From CAVSDF01 sp963726715 (GTDB lineage Bacteria > Bacteroidota > Rhodothermia > Rhodothermales > BA12): 37,401 bases of DNA. The position numbers and the translations under genes are program-made. Below, one piece after another: positions 9,473 to 17,639 of the stretch. Under the pieces are notes generated by a model. That model was not told where the DNA came from, searched no databases, and saw nothing but the letters and a program-made list of their open reading frames with translations. The DNA is taken from positions 1 to 37,401 of the forward strand of contig CAVSDF010000012.1 in assembly GCA_963726715.1 (NCBI GenBank). Direction: 5' to 3'. Numbering within the stretch: the stretch's first letter is position 1; every line of letters starts with the position of its first letter.

Positions 9473-10648
9473 TCAGCGCAGCACGAAGGCGCCGTCGGCG
9501 GTGCGGTCGACGCGGGCGCCGAGGGGGACGGCGAGGGCCTCGAGGACCTCGGCGACCGGGCGCGACGCTTCGAACGTGCCCGTCACGCGCTGCCCGGCGA
9601 GGCGGGCGTCGGCGGTGATCGGCTGGCCGCTGCGGGCGGCGAGGCGCGCGAGGGCGGCGTCGAGCGGGGTGTCGCGGAAGACGTCGAGGCCGGACCAGCC
9701 GAGCGCTTCGGGCACATCCACAACAGACGGCGTCGAGGGGGCGGCGCCGGTGGCGATGGTCGTCTGCTCACCCGGTGCGAGGAGCACGCCGCCGCCCGCG
9801 CGTCCGCGCACATCGACGGTGCCTTCGACGAGCGTCACCTCGGTGCGGACGGTGCCGCTGCGGATGCCGAAGACGGTGCCGAGGACCGTGACCGTGGCGG
9901 TCGGCGTCTCGACGCGGAAGGTCTCGCCCGTGTGGGCGACCTCGAAGTAGGCGTCGCCGGTGAGGCGGACCGGGCGGCTCAGAATCGTCTCGCGCGCCGG
10001 ATCTGGGTAGACGACCTGCGCCCCCGCGGCGGCGTGGATCGTGGTCCCGCCTGCGAGCAGCAGCACTTCCGGACGGTCGCCGCCCGCGGTCAGGTACGCA
10101 CGGTCGCGCTGCACGAGGAGGCCGCTCGCCACGGCGAAAACCACGACGGCGGTGAGGGCGACGGCGCGCCAGGCCATCCGTGCCGCACGGCGAACGGGCG
10201 GACGCGCAGGCGCACGGTCGCGCGGCGACCGGTCGAGGTGCCGCGCATCGGCAGGCGCGGCGGCGGGCGTCGCGTTCCACGCAGCCTCGAAGTCGGCGGC
10301 CTCGTCGGCGATGCGGGCGAGGACGTGGTCGAGGGCCGGGACGGCGGCGACGAGGGCGGTGAGGGCCGGACGGGCAGTGTCGAGGCGGGCTCGGTCGGCA
10401 GCGTCGAGGGTGTCGGCGCGTCCGGCGCGGTCGAGGGCGAGCAGGACGAGGAGGCAGCGGTGCTCTCCACCGTCGGCGTCGATGCGGCGGCGAATCTCAC
10501 ATTCGGCGTCGTCGAGGGCGCGAAAGGTCGCGGCGAGCGCCGGGTCGGCGGCCACGCGCGCGCGCAGCACGGCGCACTCGTCGGGGGCGAGCAGGTCGGG
10601 CGAGAGGACCGCAGTGACGGCGAGGTCAGGCACGGAGGGCGCGGGCAT
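9473..10648 (-). CDS. FecR-family anti-sigma factor
   Basis: The gene encodes 391 residues. The ATG at 10648 is preferred because upstream codons give no family-like sequence. A cytoplasmic N-terminal region (about 1-155) leads to one TM helix at about 161-179 (VALTAVVVFAVASGLL), then the periplasmic FecR domain (about 190-290, with LTGDAYFEVAHTGETFRVET, TVLGTVFGIR, VTLVEGTVDV and LLAPGEQTTI). A C-terminal STN/DUF4974-like domain follows (about 320-391, VFRDTPLDAALARLAARSG). The family holds an ECF sigma factor at the membrane and releases it when the receptor's STN domain signals. The sigma gene is directly upstream and the receptor downstream. The N-terminal region is longer than in many FecR proteins. 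A strong inverted repeat sits 60 bp before the start. Confidence 0.9.
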   Translation of the reverse strand: MPAPSVPDLAVTAVLSPDLLAPDECAVLRARVAADPALAATFRALDDAECEIRRRIDADGGEHRCLLVLLALDRAGRADTLDAADRARLDTARPALTALVAAVPALDHVLARIADEAADFEAAWNATPAAAPADARHLDRSPRDRAPARPPVRRAARMAWRAVALTAVVVFAVASGLLVQRDRAYLTAGGDRPEVLLLAGGTTIHAAAGAQVVYPDPARETILSRPVRLTGDAYFEVAHTGETFRVETPTATVTVLGTVFGIRSGTVRTEVTLVEGTVDVRGRAGGGVLLAPGEQTTIATGAAPSTPSVVDVPEALGWSGLDVFRDTPLDAALARLAARSGQPITADARLAGQRVTGTFEASRPVAEVLEALAVPLGARVDRTADGAFVLR

Positions 10649-10707
10649 GGGCGGGAGAGGAGAGCAGGTCCAGAACGACAGACACTGAGAGAGCCGCGCC
10701 GCACGCC

Positions 10708-10737
10708 GAAATCGTAACACGGCGCGTGTACGATTTC
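10708..10737. promoter_or_regulatory. Inverted repeat upstream of the fecR-like gene
   Basis: GAAATCGTA and TACGATTTC are perfect 9-bp arms. Allowing one bulged base, the pairing extends to GAAATCGTAACACG against CGTGTACGATTTC, nearly closing the loop. It is much more AT-rich than its surroundings and lies 60 bp upstream of the fecR-like ATG and 221 bp after the sigma-factor stop. It may be an operator or part of a promoter. A terminator of the sigma gene is possible, but no T-tract follows. Confidence 0.55.
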
Positions 10738-10957
10738 CGCGGGGCGCCCGAATCGGCGAAGCGCTTCCGGTAAAGTCGGCGGTTGGTCGTTTGGTGGTGG
10801 TAGTGGACGATGGGGCACAGGTGCGGGCAGTTGGGGTCGTGAGCCCCCTTCTCGGCATCGGCGGATCACGCGCCGTACGTCGGCAGATCGCCGCCAGGGC
10901 ACCGAGGGAAGCGGCCGCCAGGTCCCCGCAATGCCTCCGCAGGCCCTCCTCCCGCAC

Positions 10958-11566
10958 TCAACCAACCACCGACAACCAACGGCCAACGATCCACTCAACG
11001 TCAACCCGTCCCCCACCGAGCAGCAGCGCGCCGATGCCGAGGGCGGCGAGGATCGAGAGCGCGAAGCCGCGGATCTTGTCGAGGGTGCGCTTGACCTGCA
11101 TCTTGACCGCCGCCTCGGTCGTGCCGATCAGCCCCGCGATCTCCTCGTAGCGGTAGCCGTAGGCGCGCAGTTCGAGCATCCGGCGGGCGCGCTCGGGCAG
11201 CATCGCAAGGATGCGCTCGGCGTCGATGCCCGCGCCCTCGGTCGGCAGGTCGGGCGACTCCGGCGGGGCGGTCTCGGGGTCGTAGAGCGTCTCGCGCGCC
11301 GTGTAGCGCCCGCGGTAGAAGTCCTGCAACTCGAAGAGCGCGCCTTTGAGGGCGAAGGCGCGCAGCCGCTCGGGGTCTTTCAGGTCGCCGAGGCCCTGGT
11401 GGACGCGCAGGAGCGTGTTCTGCACGAGGTCGTCGACTTCGTCGCGCGCGCCGATGCGGCGGCGGAAGTAGCCGCGGAGAGTGCCTTCGAGGGCGACGAG
11501 GAGGGCCTCGCGGGCGCGGGCGTCGCCCCGCTGCGCGCGCAGCACGGCCTCGGCGGAGAGCGGCAT
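10958..11566 (-). CDS. ECF RNA polymerase sigma factor with C-terminal hydrophobic segment
   Basis: The gene encodes 202 residues from the ATG at 11566. Region 2 is at about 8-75 (DEVDDLVQNTLLRVHQGLGD) and region 4 at about 118-166 (LPERARRMLELRAYGYRYEEIAGLIG, then EAAVKMQVKRTLDKIR). ECF factors direct RNA polymerase to a small regulon, here probably the downstream fecR-like and TonB receptor genes. The protein does not end after region 4. It continues with a hydrophobic stretch at about 167-184 (FALSILAALGIGALLL) and a short tail, which looks like a membrane anchor. The TM call rests on residue composition only. The leader is pyrimidine-rich with no Shine-Dalgarno sequence. Confidence 0.88.
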   Translation of the reverse strand: MPLSAEAVLRAQRGDARAREALLVALEGTLRGYFRRRIGARDEVDDLVQNTLLRVHQGLGDLKDPERLRAFALKGALFELQDFYRGRYTARETLYDPETAPPESPDLPTEGAGIDAERILAMLPERARRMLELRAYGYRYEEIAGLIGTTEAAVKMQVKRTLDKIRGFALSILAALGIGALLLGGGRVDVEWIVGRWLSVVG

Positions 11567-11661
11567 TCGGGGAGGACGATGGAGCCGCCCCCAACGACCG
11601 CCCGCGCACGCGGGTTGCGCCGGGGGGATGGGCGAGGCCGTGGGGATGGGGGAGACGCCCG

Positions 11662-11690
11662 GTGGAAACGCGTCGCCGATGCGTGTCTGC
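11662..11690. repeat. Degenerate copy of the 29-nt palindrome at 23150
   Basis: These 29 bases match 23150-23178 at 23 positions without gaps (core CGATGCGT shared). Here the two arms no longer pair fully, so this looks like a decayed copy. It lies in the 167-bp gap upstream of the sigma-factor gene, 96 bp before its ATG. Confidence 0.45.
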
Positions 11691-11733
11691 GCCCTCGATG
11701 GCTCAGCACATCCCCCTGATCCCAACGCACGAA

Positions 11734-12630
11734 TCACGCAGGCGCCCCGAACGCCAGCGCGGCCAGCCCCGCCAGCATCGCGCCTTTGAGCGCCCGACTG
11801 GCCCCGGAGGCGTCACCGCGGGCGAGGTACGCCAGGGCGGCGAGGCAGGCGAGGGCGGCCACGACCGCCGCCGCGAGGTACGTGCCCGGCCACCCGAGGC
11901 GCAGCGCGGGAAGCGGCAGTCCGGCGAGCACGAGCGCCACGACCGCCCCCGCCACGACCGCCGCCACGCGCGCCCCGGCCACGATGGGCAGCGCCCGCGC
12001 GCCCGCGAGCGCGTCGCCCGGCGCGTCTTCGATGTCTTTCACGATCTCGCGCGCCACGTTCGTCAGGAACGCGAAGGCGGCGCCGAGGACGACGGCCTCC
12101 GTCACCGCGCCTGCCGCGCGCCCGCCGAAGACGACGGCCATCGCCACGACCGCGGCCACTGCGACGTTGCCGACGAGCACGCGCGGTTTGAGGTGCGCCG
12201 TGTAGACGCCGAGCACGAGGGCCGATGCCGCCGCAACGCCCGCATGCCAGAGCGACACCGACGCGGCGAGCACGAGGGCCAGCGCGGTCAGCACGGCCCA
12301 CAACCGCCGGGCGCTCCGCACGGTCGCCGCGCCGGACGGGATCGGGCGCGACGGGCGGTTGACGCGGTCGGTCGCCACATCGAGGCTGTCGTTGAGGGCG
12401 TTGGCGCCGCTGCCGAGGAGCGCCGCCGCGAGCGCGGCCGTCCACACGCCGGGTTCGGCGAGGGCCGCCGCGCCGGTGGCGAGCCATCCGCCGAGCACGA
12501 CGCCCGCCACCGAGATCGCGGCGTTGAGCGGACGCGCGAGCCGCACGTGCGCCCGCCACACGTCGCCGCGCGGCATCGCCCCTGCCCCGCCGGTCGCGGC
12601 GTCCGGCGCCATCGCCGCCTCCCCCGTCAT
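11734..12630 (-). CDS. UbiA-family prenyltransferase
   Basis: The gene encodes 298 residues, mostly hydrophobic, with about eight or nine TM helices. The first Asp-rich motif is NALNDSLDVATDRVNRPSRP (about 78-96). The second is REIVKDIEDAPGD (about 193-205). Both bind the Mg-diphosphate of a prenyl donor. UbiA proteins join polyprenyl chains to aromatic or glycerol-phosphate acceptors in the membrane. The RPIPSG sequence after the first motif is shared with geranylgeranylglycerol-phosphate-type and (bacterio)chlorophyll-synthase-like members, so the acceptor is uncertain. Its ATG overlaps the stop of the upstream esterase gene by four bases (ATGA), indicating translational coupling. The pairing with a secreted esterase has no obvious metabolic reason. 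Confidence 0.88.
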   Translation of the reverse strand: MTGEAAMAPDAATGGAGAMPRGDVWRAHVRLARPLNAAISVAGVVLGGWLATGAAALAEPGVWTAALAAALLGSGANALNDSLDVATDRVNRPSRPIPSGAATVRSARRLWAVLTALALVLAASVSLWHAGVAAASALVLGVYTAHLKPRVLVGNVAVAAVVAMAVVFGGRAAGAVTEAVVLGAAFAFLTNVAREIVKDIEDAPGDALAGARALPIVAGARVAAVVAGAVVALVLAGLPLPALRLGWPGTYLAAAVVAALACLAALAYLARGDASGASRALKGAMLAGLAALAFGAPA

Positions 12631-14210
12631 CGCCCGACGACGACCGACGCCGTCGCGCGCAGGCCGCCGTCGCCGTCGAGGTGGGCGATGTAGACGCCAG
12701 ACGCGAGGGCGCTCGTGTCGAGCGTGAGGGTCGTCGTGCCGGCGTCGAAGAAGCGGCCCCTATCGGCGCGGACGACCGTGCGCCCGAGCGCGTCGACGAG
12801 GGTGACACGGACGCGCGTTTCGGCGGGGAGGTCGAAGCGCAGTCCGACGGTGTCGCGCGTCGGCGTCGGGAAGGCGTCGAGGCGCAGGCGCGGGATGCGG
12901 GCGGCGCCGGTGGTGCTCGTCACGCGGGCGCCGGGGAAGAGCGTGCGCAGCATCGAGCCGCCGAGGGCGCGCCACTGTCCCCACGAGTGCCCCTCGTTGC
13001 GCCGCGCGTACGTGTAGGCGACGCCCTTGCCGTTGAGCACCGCCGCCATCCGGTCGCCGCCGTCGCCGTCGCCGACGGTCCCCTGCGAGAGGTAGCGCCG
13101 CTGGCCGGTCTCGGTCGCGGTTCGCACGCGGTCGTAGATGGCGTCGTAGGCCCAGAACGCGGGCGACTGCATCGCCACGGCGCCGAAGACGTCGGGGCGC
13201 TCGGCGCCCGCATAGGCGGCGAAGAGGCCGCCGAGCGAGGTGCCGAGGATGCCGTGGTTCGCCGCGCCGGGCGCGATCCGGTAGCGCGCGTCGAGGCGCG
13301 GCACGAGATCGCCGGCGAGGAAGGCGAGGAACGCCGCCGCCCGTCCGCTGCCGACGGAGCCTCCGGCGGGCACGAGTTCGTCCTGGCGCCGGTTCTGGCC
13401 CGCGTTGTCCGGGTTGCGCGGATCGACGAAGACGACGACGAGCGGGCGCGTCTGCTGGTCGTGGATCGTGTTGTCGAGGACGGTCACGAGCGCGCCGAGG
13501 CCGTCGGGCGCGTATTCGTGGCCGTCGGTGACGACGAGGAGGCCGGGGCGCTCGCGCAGCGTGTCGAACCCGGCGGGCGTGTAGACGCGCACGTTGATGT
13601 CGTAGCCGAGGCTCGCCGCGCGCAGGCGCTCGTTCGGACCGAGGATTCCGGCAGGCACACCGGCGCGGCGGACGGTCTCGGTGGGATAGCGGTAGGCGGG
13701 CATCCGCAGTTCGGAGTTCGGGCCGAAGCCGCTCCACTGCTGCAACGGATTGGCCGCGTCGAGGCGCCAGTCGTTTCCGCCGACGACGACCTTGTAGTCG
13801 AGGCGCGCGTCGTCGGCGAAGGTGTCGGTGCGCGTCCAGAGGTCGGTGCCGGTGACGCGCGTGCCAGCGGCGCGGGGCTGCCAGCCGGTCATGTCGCCCG
13901 CCCACGCGACCGACGACGCCGCGCCACGCCAGAGCCAGACGACCTCGCCGCCCGCCGCGAACGGCACCTGCCCGGCGGCGCGGAGGTCGGCCCAGAGCCG
14001 GTCGAGCGTCGCCGCCCGGAGCGTGGCGTCGGACGTGGCCGCGAGCCGCGCGAGCGAGTCGGTGAGCGCGCGGGCGGTCGGGAAGGCAGACATCGCCAGG
14101 CGCCGGTACGATGGGTCCGATGGCGCCTGCGCGGCGGCGGGCCGGGGCGCGGCGAGGGCGCAGAGGCCGAGGGCGGCGGCGACGAGGGCCGGACGGGGGA
14201 GGAGGCGCAT
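12627..14210 (-). CDS. Secreted esterase (EstD/Fes-like) with N-terminal E-set domain and T9SS sorting domain
   Basis: The gene encodes 527 residues from the ATG at 14210. A signal peptide (MRLLPRPALVAAALGLCALA...AQ) is followed by a carbohydrate-binding-48-like/E-set segment (about 85-150, VVWLWRGAASSVAWAGDMTGW, cut here as seen from 85). An alpha/beta-hydrolase of the putative esterase family (about 190-430) has the nucleophile Ser325 in GTSLGG and a likely catalytic His in NEGHSWGQW. The enterochelin-esterase group has this same domain order. The C-terminal ~80 residues (DAFPTPTRDTVGLRFDLP to SALASGVYIAHLDG) form a T9SS type A sorting domain, so the product is probably exported and attached to the cell surface. 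The substrate could be a siderophore ester or a carbohydrate ester. It overlaps the UbiA gene by four bases. Confidence 0.88.
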   Translation of the reverse strand: MRLLPRPALVAAALGLCALAAPRPAAAQAPSDPSYRRLAMSAFPTARALTDSLARLAATSDATLRAATLDRLWADLRAAGQVPFAAGGEVVWLWRGAASSVAWAGDMTGWQPRAAGTRVTGTDLWTRTDTFADDARLDYKVVVGGNDWRLDAANPLQQWSGFGPNSELRMPAYRYPTETVRRAGVPAGILGPNERLRAASLGYDINVRVYTPAGFDTLRERPGLLVVTDGHEYAPDGLGALVTVLDNTIHDQQTRPLVVVFVDPRNPDNAGQNRRQDELVPAGGSVGSGRAAAFLAFLAGDLVPRLDARYRIAPGAANHGILGTSLGGLFAAYAGAERPDVFGAVAMQSPAFWAYDAIYDRVRTATETGQRRYLSQGTVGDGDGGDRMAAVLNGKGVAYTYARRNEGHSWGQWRALGGSMLRTLFPGARVTSTTGAARIPRLRLDAFPTPTRDTVGLRFDLPAETRVRVTLVDALGRTVVRADRGRFFDAGTTTLTLDTSALASGVYIAHLDGDGGLRATASVVVGR

Positions 14211-14380
14211 GGGGTGGTGGTTGGGGGGTGGTCGTTCGTTGTGGGTCGTGGGCAAGCGTGCGGTGGACATCGGACGGGCGGCGACGACGGATCGGGAGGT
14301 GGGTCGATGGATCGGGCGGCGGTGGTGGCTCGCCCGTGTGGGGCGGTCTCGTTCTCTCTGAACCGCCCCACACCCTCCGT

Positions 14381-14416
14381 CCCACCGCTCCGCGGTGGGC
14401 CACTTCCCTCGAGGGA
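14381..14416. repeat. Double-hairpin palindromic repeat
   Basis: CCCACCGC and GCGGTGGG (14381-14399) form an 8-bp stem with loop TCC. They are followed by TCCCTC/GAGGGA (14405-14416). The layout of two adjacent hairpins resembles the repeat family at 16388, 17305, 21173 and 21706, but the sequence differs. It lies in the 369-bp gap between the M28 peptidase stop and the esterase start (14211-14579), which otherwise holds no gene. Confidence 0.55.
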
Positions 14417-14579
14417 GGGGTTGGCTCCGGAGTCCGCCCTGTCACGAACAGACTCTCAAATCACCGCACCGAGCGCCGCACCGCAACACGCCACGCCCCC
14501 CGTTCCGATCCGCCCCGATCCACATCGCCCCCGACACGCACACGCGCACCGGGGGCGACGAACCATCCACCACAAACGA

Positions 14580-16227
14580 TCACCGCGACCCCGCCGCCGC
14601 GCGCGCCGCCGCCGGGTCGACCGGCATGTCACCGGGGGCGAAGCGCGGGAGGGGCGACGGGTCGGTGGCGAGGCGGTAGACGGCGGTGGCGACGGCGACG
14701 GCGGCCTGCTTCAGGTCGTTCGGCAGCAGGCGCTCGTAGGTGTCCACGTTGGTGTGCCAGGTCGTCGAGAAGTAGGCGATCGGGTCCTGCCCCATCGAGA
14801 TGCCCGGCAGGCCCGCGTTGTTGAAGGCCGTGTGGTCGGAGCCGCCGATGGCGCGGCTGAAGGTCGTCGTGGCGCCCGCGACTCCCATGCTGTCGAGCGG
14901 ACTGAGGTACCCGGCGAGGCGCTCGGCAGCTTCGCCGGGGCCGAAGACGACGGCGCCGCGCAGCTTGCCGGTGCCGGAGTCGACGTTGAAGTAGCCGTTG
15001 AAGCCCGCAAACGCCGGTTTGGGGTTCTCCGCCGTCCCGAACGTCTGCTCGACGTAGGCGCGGCTGCCGAGGAGGCCCTGCTCCTCACCGGTCCAGAGGG
15101 CGACGCGGATGGTGCGGCGCGGGCGCGTGTTCGTCTCGCGGAAGACGGTGGCGAGGATGCGCCCGGCCTCCATCATCACCGCCGACCCGGCGGCGTTGTC
15201 GGTCGCGCCGGTGGCGGCGTGCCACGAGTCGAGGTGGCCGCCGAGCATGACGACCTCGCCGGGCACCGTGCCGGGGATCTCGGCGATGTAGTTGTTCTCG
15301 GTCTCGCGGCCCGTGTGGGTCGTGTTGCGGATATCGAACGAGAGCGCCGGCAGCCCCTCGGCGCGCCATCCTGACACCGTCGAGCGCAGCAGGCGGACGA
15401 TGCGGCCGTAGTCCTCGTCGCGCATGACGACCGTCGGCGGGGCCGTCGAGGCGTCGAAGGTGCGGTTCGAGAAGGCGCGGATGAGGCCGTTCTCCATGCC
15501 TGCCGGGTTGACGCGCACGAGGGCGCCGTCGGCGATGAGCATGGAGTCGAGGCGGGCGGAGATCACGGCGCCGGAGAGCATCGGGACGGCGGGCCGGGGC
15601 GGGGTGGGCGCGGGCGGGCGCGGAGCGGCGGCGGGCGTGGCGGCGTCGGGGCGGGCGGCGAAGCGGCGGCGCGCGTCGTCGTCGCTCAGGCGCTGCTGCA
15701 TCGTCGGCGGGGCCGCCTGCGCGGTGCCGGGCATCCCGACGAGCACGACGGCGCCGCGCACGAGCGGGCGCAGCGAATCGGCGAGGGCCGTCCACTGCGC
15801 CTCGGTGGCGAAGCGCGGCGGCACGACGAGGCGGGCGGGGCCCGTGACCTCGCCGCGCGTCGAGGGCGTCCATCCGAGCGCCTCGGTGACGAGCGGCGTC
15901 GGCACGGGCGCGGTCATGTGGGCGCTCAGGTACTCGTTCGTCCATCCCTCGTGGCCCCACTGACCACGGCGCGCGCGCGGTGTTCTGGAGGCCCCAGTCG
16001 AGCATCCGCACGAGGGCCCAACTGCCGGCGCGTTGGAGCGCGGGGCTGCCGGTCAGGCGCGGGCCGAAAGCGTCGGTGAGGGCGTGCGCGGTCTGCATGA
16101 CCTCGGAGCGCTGCATCCCTTCGGCGTAGATGCGCTCTTCGACGCTCTGCGCCGACGCGGTGGAAACGGGGGTGAGCGCGGCGAGCGCGAGGAGCGGCGC
16201 GAGCGCGGGAGCGGTTCGGCGAAGCAT
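14580..16227 (-). CDS. Secreted M28-family metallopeptidase (carboxypeptidase Q-like), one frameshift
   Basis: The ATG at 16227 starts a signal peptide (LAPLLALAALTPVSTASAQ), then EERIYAEGMQRSEVMQTAHALTDAFGPRLTGSP, typical of carboxypeptidase Q-like M28 peptidases. A one-base break near 15960 (within the expected W-G-H-E-G-W-T-N-E-Y stretch) moves the remainder to another frame, which runs unbroken to the stop at 14580. The zinc and catalytic residues are present: GGHLDSWHAATGATDNAAG, WTGEEQGLLGSRAY, IGGSDHTAFNNAG and WHTNVDTYE. Total length is about 549 residues. The family removes N-terminal residues or cleaves dipeptides using two zinc ions outside the cytoplasm. The insertion at about 200-250 is rich in Pro and Ala. 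No T9SS domain is visible. The frameshift is probably an error. Confidence 0.88.
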
Positions 16228-16348
16228 CGGAGGCGGGGTCGGGTGAAGCAGGTGGGAGACGGGGAAGTAACGACACGCCCGCCCGCCCCGCGCACCCGCT
16301 TCGCCACGCCGGGACCGCCGCTGGCGTCATCCTCCCAGGCCCGCCCTC

Positions 16349-16475
16349 GCCCCTCCGCCCTTCGCGCACCTCCCCCGCGCCGGTCCAGCCCCCTCCGCCC
16401 TTCGGGCACCTCCCCCGCGGTCGCGGGGGAGGACAGCCGCGGAGCGCGTTCAGCGCGCAGCGGCAGGTGGGGGCA
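16349..16475 (-). repeat. GC-rich palindromic repeat, copy A (reverse orientation) with a partial tandem copy
   Basis: Read on the minus strand this holds the core CCTCCCCCGCG-loop-CGCGGGGGAGG, then TGCCCGAAGGGCGGAGGGGGC, preceded by a GCGCGCTGAACGCGC hairpin segment. The same order occurs in copies B and D. A shorter, diverged second unit (GGTGCGCGAAGGGCGGAGGGG) follows at 16349-16381. It lies in the gap between the M28 peptidase and the unknown gene at 16504. Confidence 0.85.
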
Positions 16476-16503
16476 GCAGGGCGCAGCAACCGGTGGAGGC
16501 GCC

Positions 16504-17163
16504 TCAGGAGCGTTCCAGCAGGCCCAGACGCTCGCGCAGTTGCGGCACATCGGCGAGGGCGAGCTTGGCCACGGCCACGAGATCGCTGTGGGCGGCGCGA
16601 AGCTGCTCGGCGGCATCGTCACGCACGCGGGTGGCGCGCTGGGCGTCGCCGGCCTCCTTCGCCTGCGCCGCCACGGCCGCGCGCACGGCCTCCACGCGGG
16701 CGCGTCCGTCGGCGAGGGCGGCGGAGCCTACGTTGTAGGGCGCCACTGCGGCGGCGAGGGCAGGCGACGACTGGAGGACGCGGTAGAAGGTGTCGGCGCG
16801 GGCAAGGCGCGTGGCGTCGTCTTTGGGGAGCGTGCCGTCGAGGCCGAGGGTGCGGTAGCCATCGGTGCCGCGCGCATGGGCCAGACGCGCCAGTTGGCGG
16901 TGACGCGAGAACAGGGCGTCGAGGTCGGCGCGGGCGGCGTCGGCGGCGCTGGTCGCGGCGTACTGCTCGCCGTACTCCACCGCCTGCGCGGCCATCCGGG
17001 CCTCGACCTCCTCGACGAGAGCGAGGACGGCGGCGAGGCGGGCGTCGTCGTAGCCGTAGGGGGCCAGGATCGGGGCGATCTCGGCGTCGGCGCGGGCGTT
17101 GGCGGCGGTGGTGCGGGCGCGCGAGGCGAGGTCGGCGAGGGAGAGGCGGGAGGGGCGGGACAT
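16504..17163 (-). CDS. Helical protein of unknown function
   Basis: The gene encodes 219 residues from the ATG at 17163; the frame is intact. The sequence is rich in Ala, Arg, Asp and Glu, has no signal peptide or TM segment, and reads as mostly helical, with many charged residues and long Ala runs that could form coiled coils. Recognisable phrases are APILAPYGYDDARLAAVLALVEEVEARMAAQ, EYGEQYAATSAADAARADLDALF, GLDGTLPKDD and FYRVLQSSP (the first quoted in part). I recall similar uncharacterised proteins in Bacteroidota but cannot name a family. It is flanked by repeat copies A and B in opposite orientations, 29 bp downstream of its stop and 142 bp upstream of its start. No function is assigned. 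Confidence 0.75.
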   Translation of the reverse strand: MSRPSRLSLADLASRARTTAANARADAEIAPILAPYGYDDARLAAVLALVEEVEARMAAQAVEYGEQYAATSAADAARADLDALFSRHRQLARLAHARGTDGYRTLGLDGTLPKDDATRLARADTFYRVLQSSPALAAAVAPYNVGSAALADGRARVEAVRAAVAAQAKEAGDAQRATRVRDDAAEQLRAAHSDLVAVAKLALADVPQLRERLGLLERS

Positions 17164-17304
17164 GGCGGCGCTCTGGAGGCGGGGAGTGGAAGACGGCGGA
17201 CGGGGCACGCCCGGCGTCGAGACCTGGGGCGTCGCGACGTGTGGGCGCCACGATACGCCAGTCTCCGCTGTCTGTCAAGGGCTGGAGGGGGGCGGGGCCG
17301 CTTG

Positions 17305-17390
17305 CCCCCTCCTGCCGCTGCGCGCTGCACGCGCTCCGCGGCGGTCCTCCCCCGCGGTCGCGGGGGAGGTGCCCGAAGGGCGGAGGGGGC
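17305..17390 (+). repeat. GC-rich palindromic repeat, copy B
   Basis: The unit begins CCCCCTCCTGCCGCTGCGCG, includes a GCGCG-CTGCA-CGCGC hairpin, and then the main hairpin at 17346-17369 (11-bp arms CCTCCCCCGCG/CGCGGGGGAGG, loop GT). It ends with TGCCCGAAGGGCGGAGGGGG. It is nearly identical to copy D over the whole length apart from the loop bases. It lies upstream of the restriction-modification gene, next to a 21-bp tandem repeat. Confidence 0.88.
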
Positions 17391-17391
17391 C

Positions 17392-17538
17392 GTCACCGTC
17401 AGCACGGAGGCTGTCAACGCGACCGCGCACCCCGTCAACGCGACCGCGCACCCCGTCACGACGACCGCGGAGGGCGTCAGCGCGGGCGGGGCGGGTGTCG
17501 GGGCGAGGGAGGAGGGCGTCAGCGGTGGGCGCGGGAGG
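17392..17538. repeat. 21-bp tandem repeat, seven units
   Basis: Seven consecutive 21-base units each begin with GTC. Units 2 and 3 (17413-17433, 17434-17454) are identical; units 1 and 4-7 are diverged but keep the phase. On the minus strand an ATG at 17549 opens a frame through the array that would give a seven-residue peptide repeat (such as LTGCAVA, LTASVLT, LTPSAVV). I do not call it a gene, because it then runs into the palindromic repeat. It lies 102 bp before the restriction-modification start codon, within the 476-bp gap 17164-17639. Confidence 0.8.
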
Positions 17539-17639
17539 GTGTCCGACATGGGCGAGGCGGCTATCTTGGGCACCCGCACGCCGCCCGACGCCGCCCTGCC
17601 GTCCACAGCCGACCGCGCCTCGTCTTCCGTCCCTGCCCG

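Noticed and set aside
12681..15374. A very long open frame on the plus strand across the esterase and peptidase genes
   Set aside because: It is the antisense of two well-supported genes and has no family-like sequence. Long antisense frames are expected at this GC content.
17392..17538. CRISPR array
   Set aside because: Units are contiguous 21-mers with no unique spacers, and no cas genes are present.
17392..17549. Minus-strand gene encoding a seven-residue peptide repeat
   Set aside because: The frame continues into the palindromic repeat without a domain or a sensible end, so it is more likely a by-product of the tandem array.
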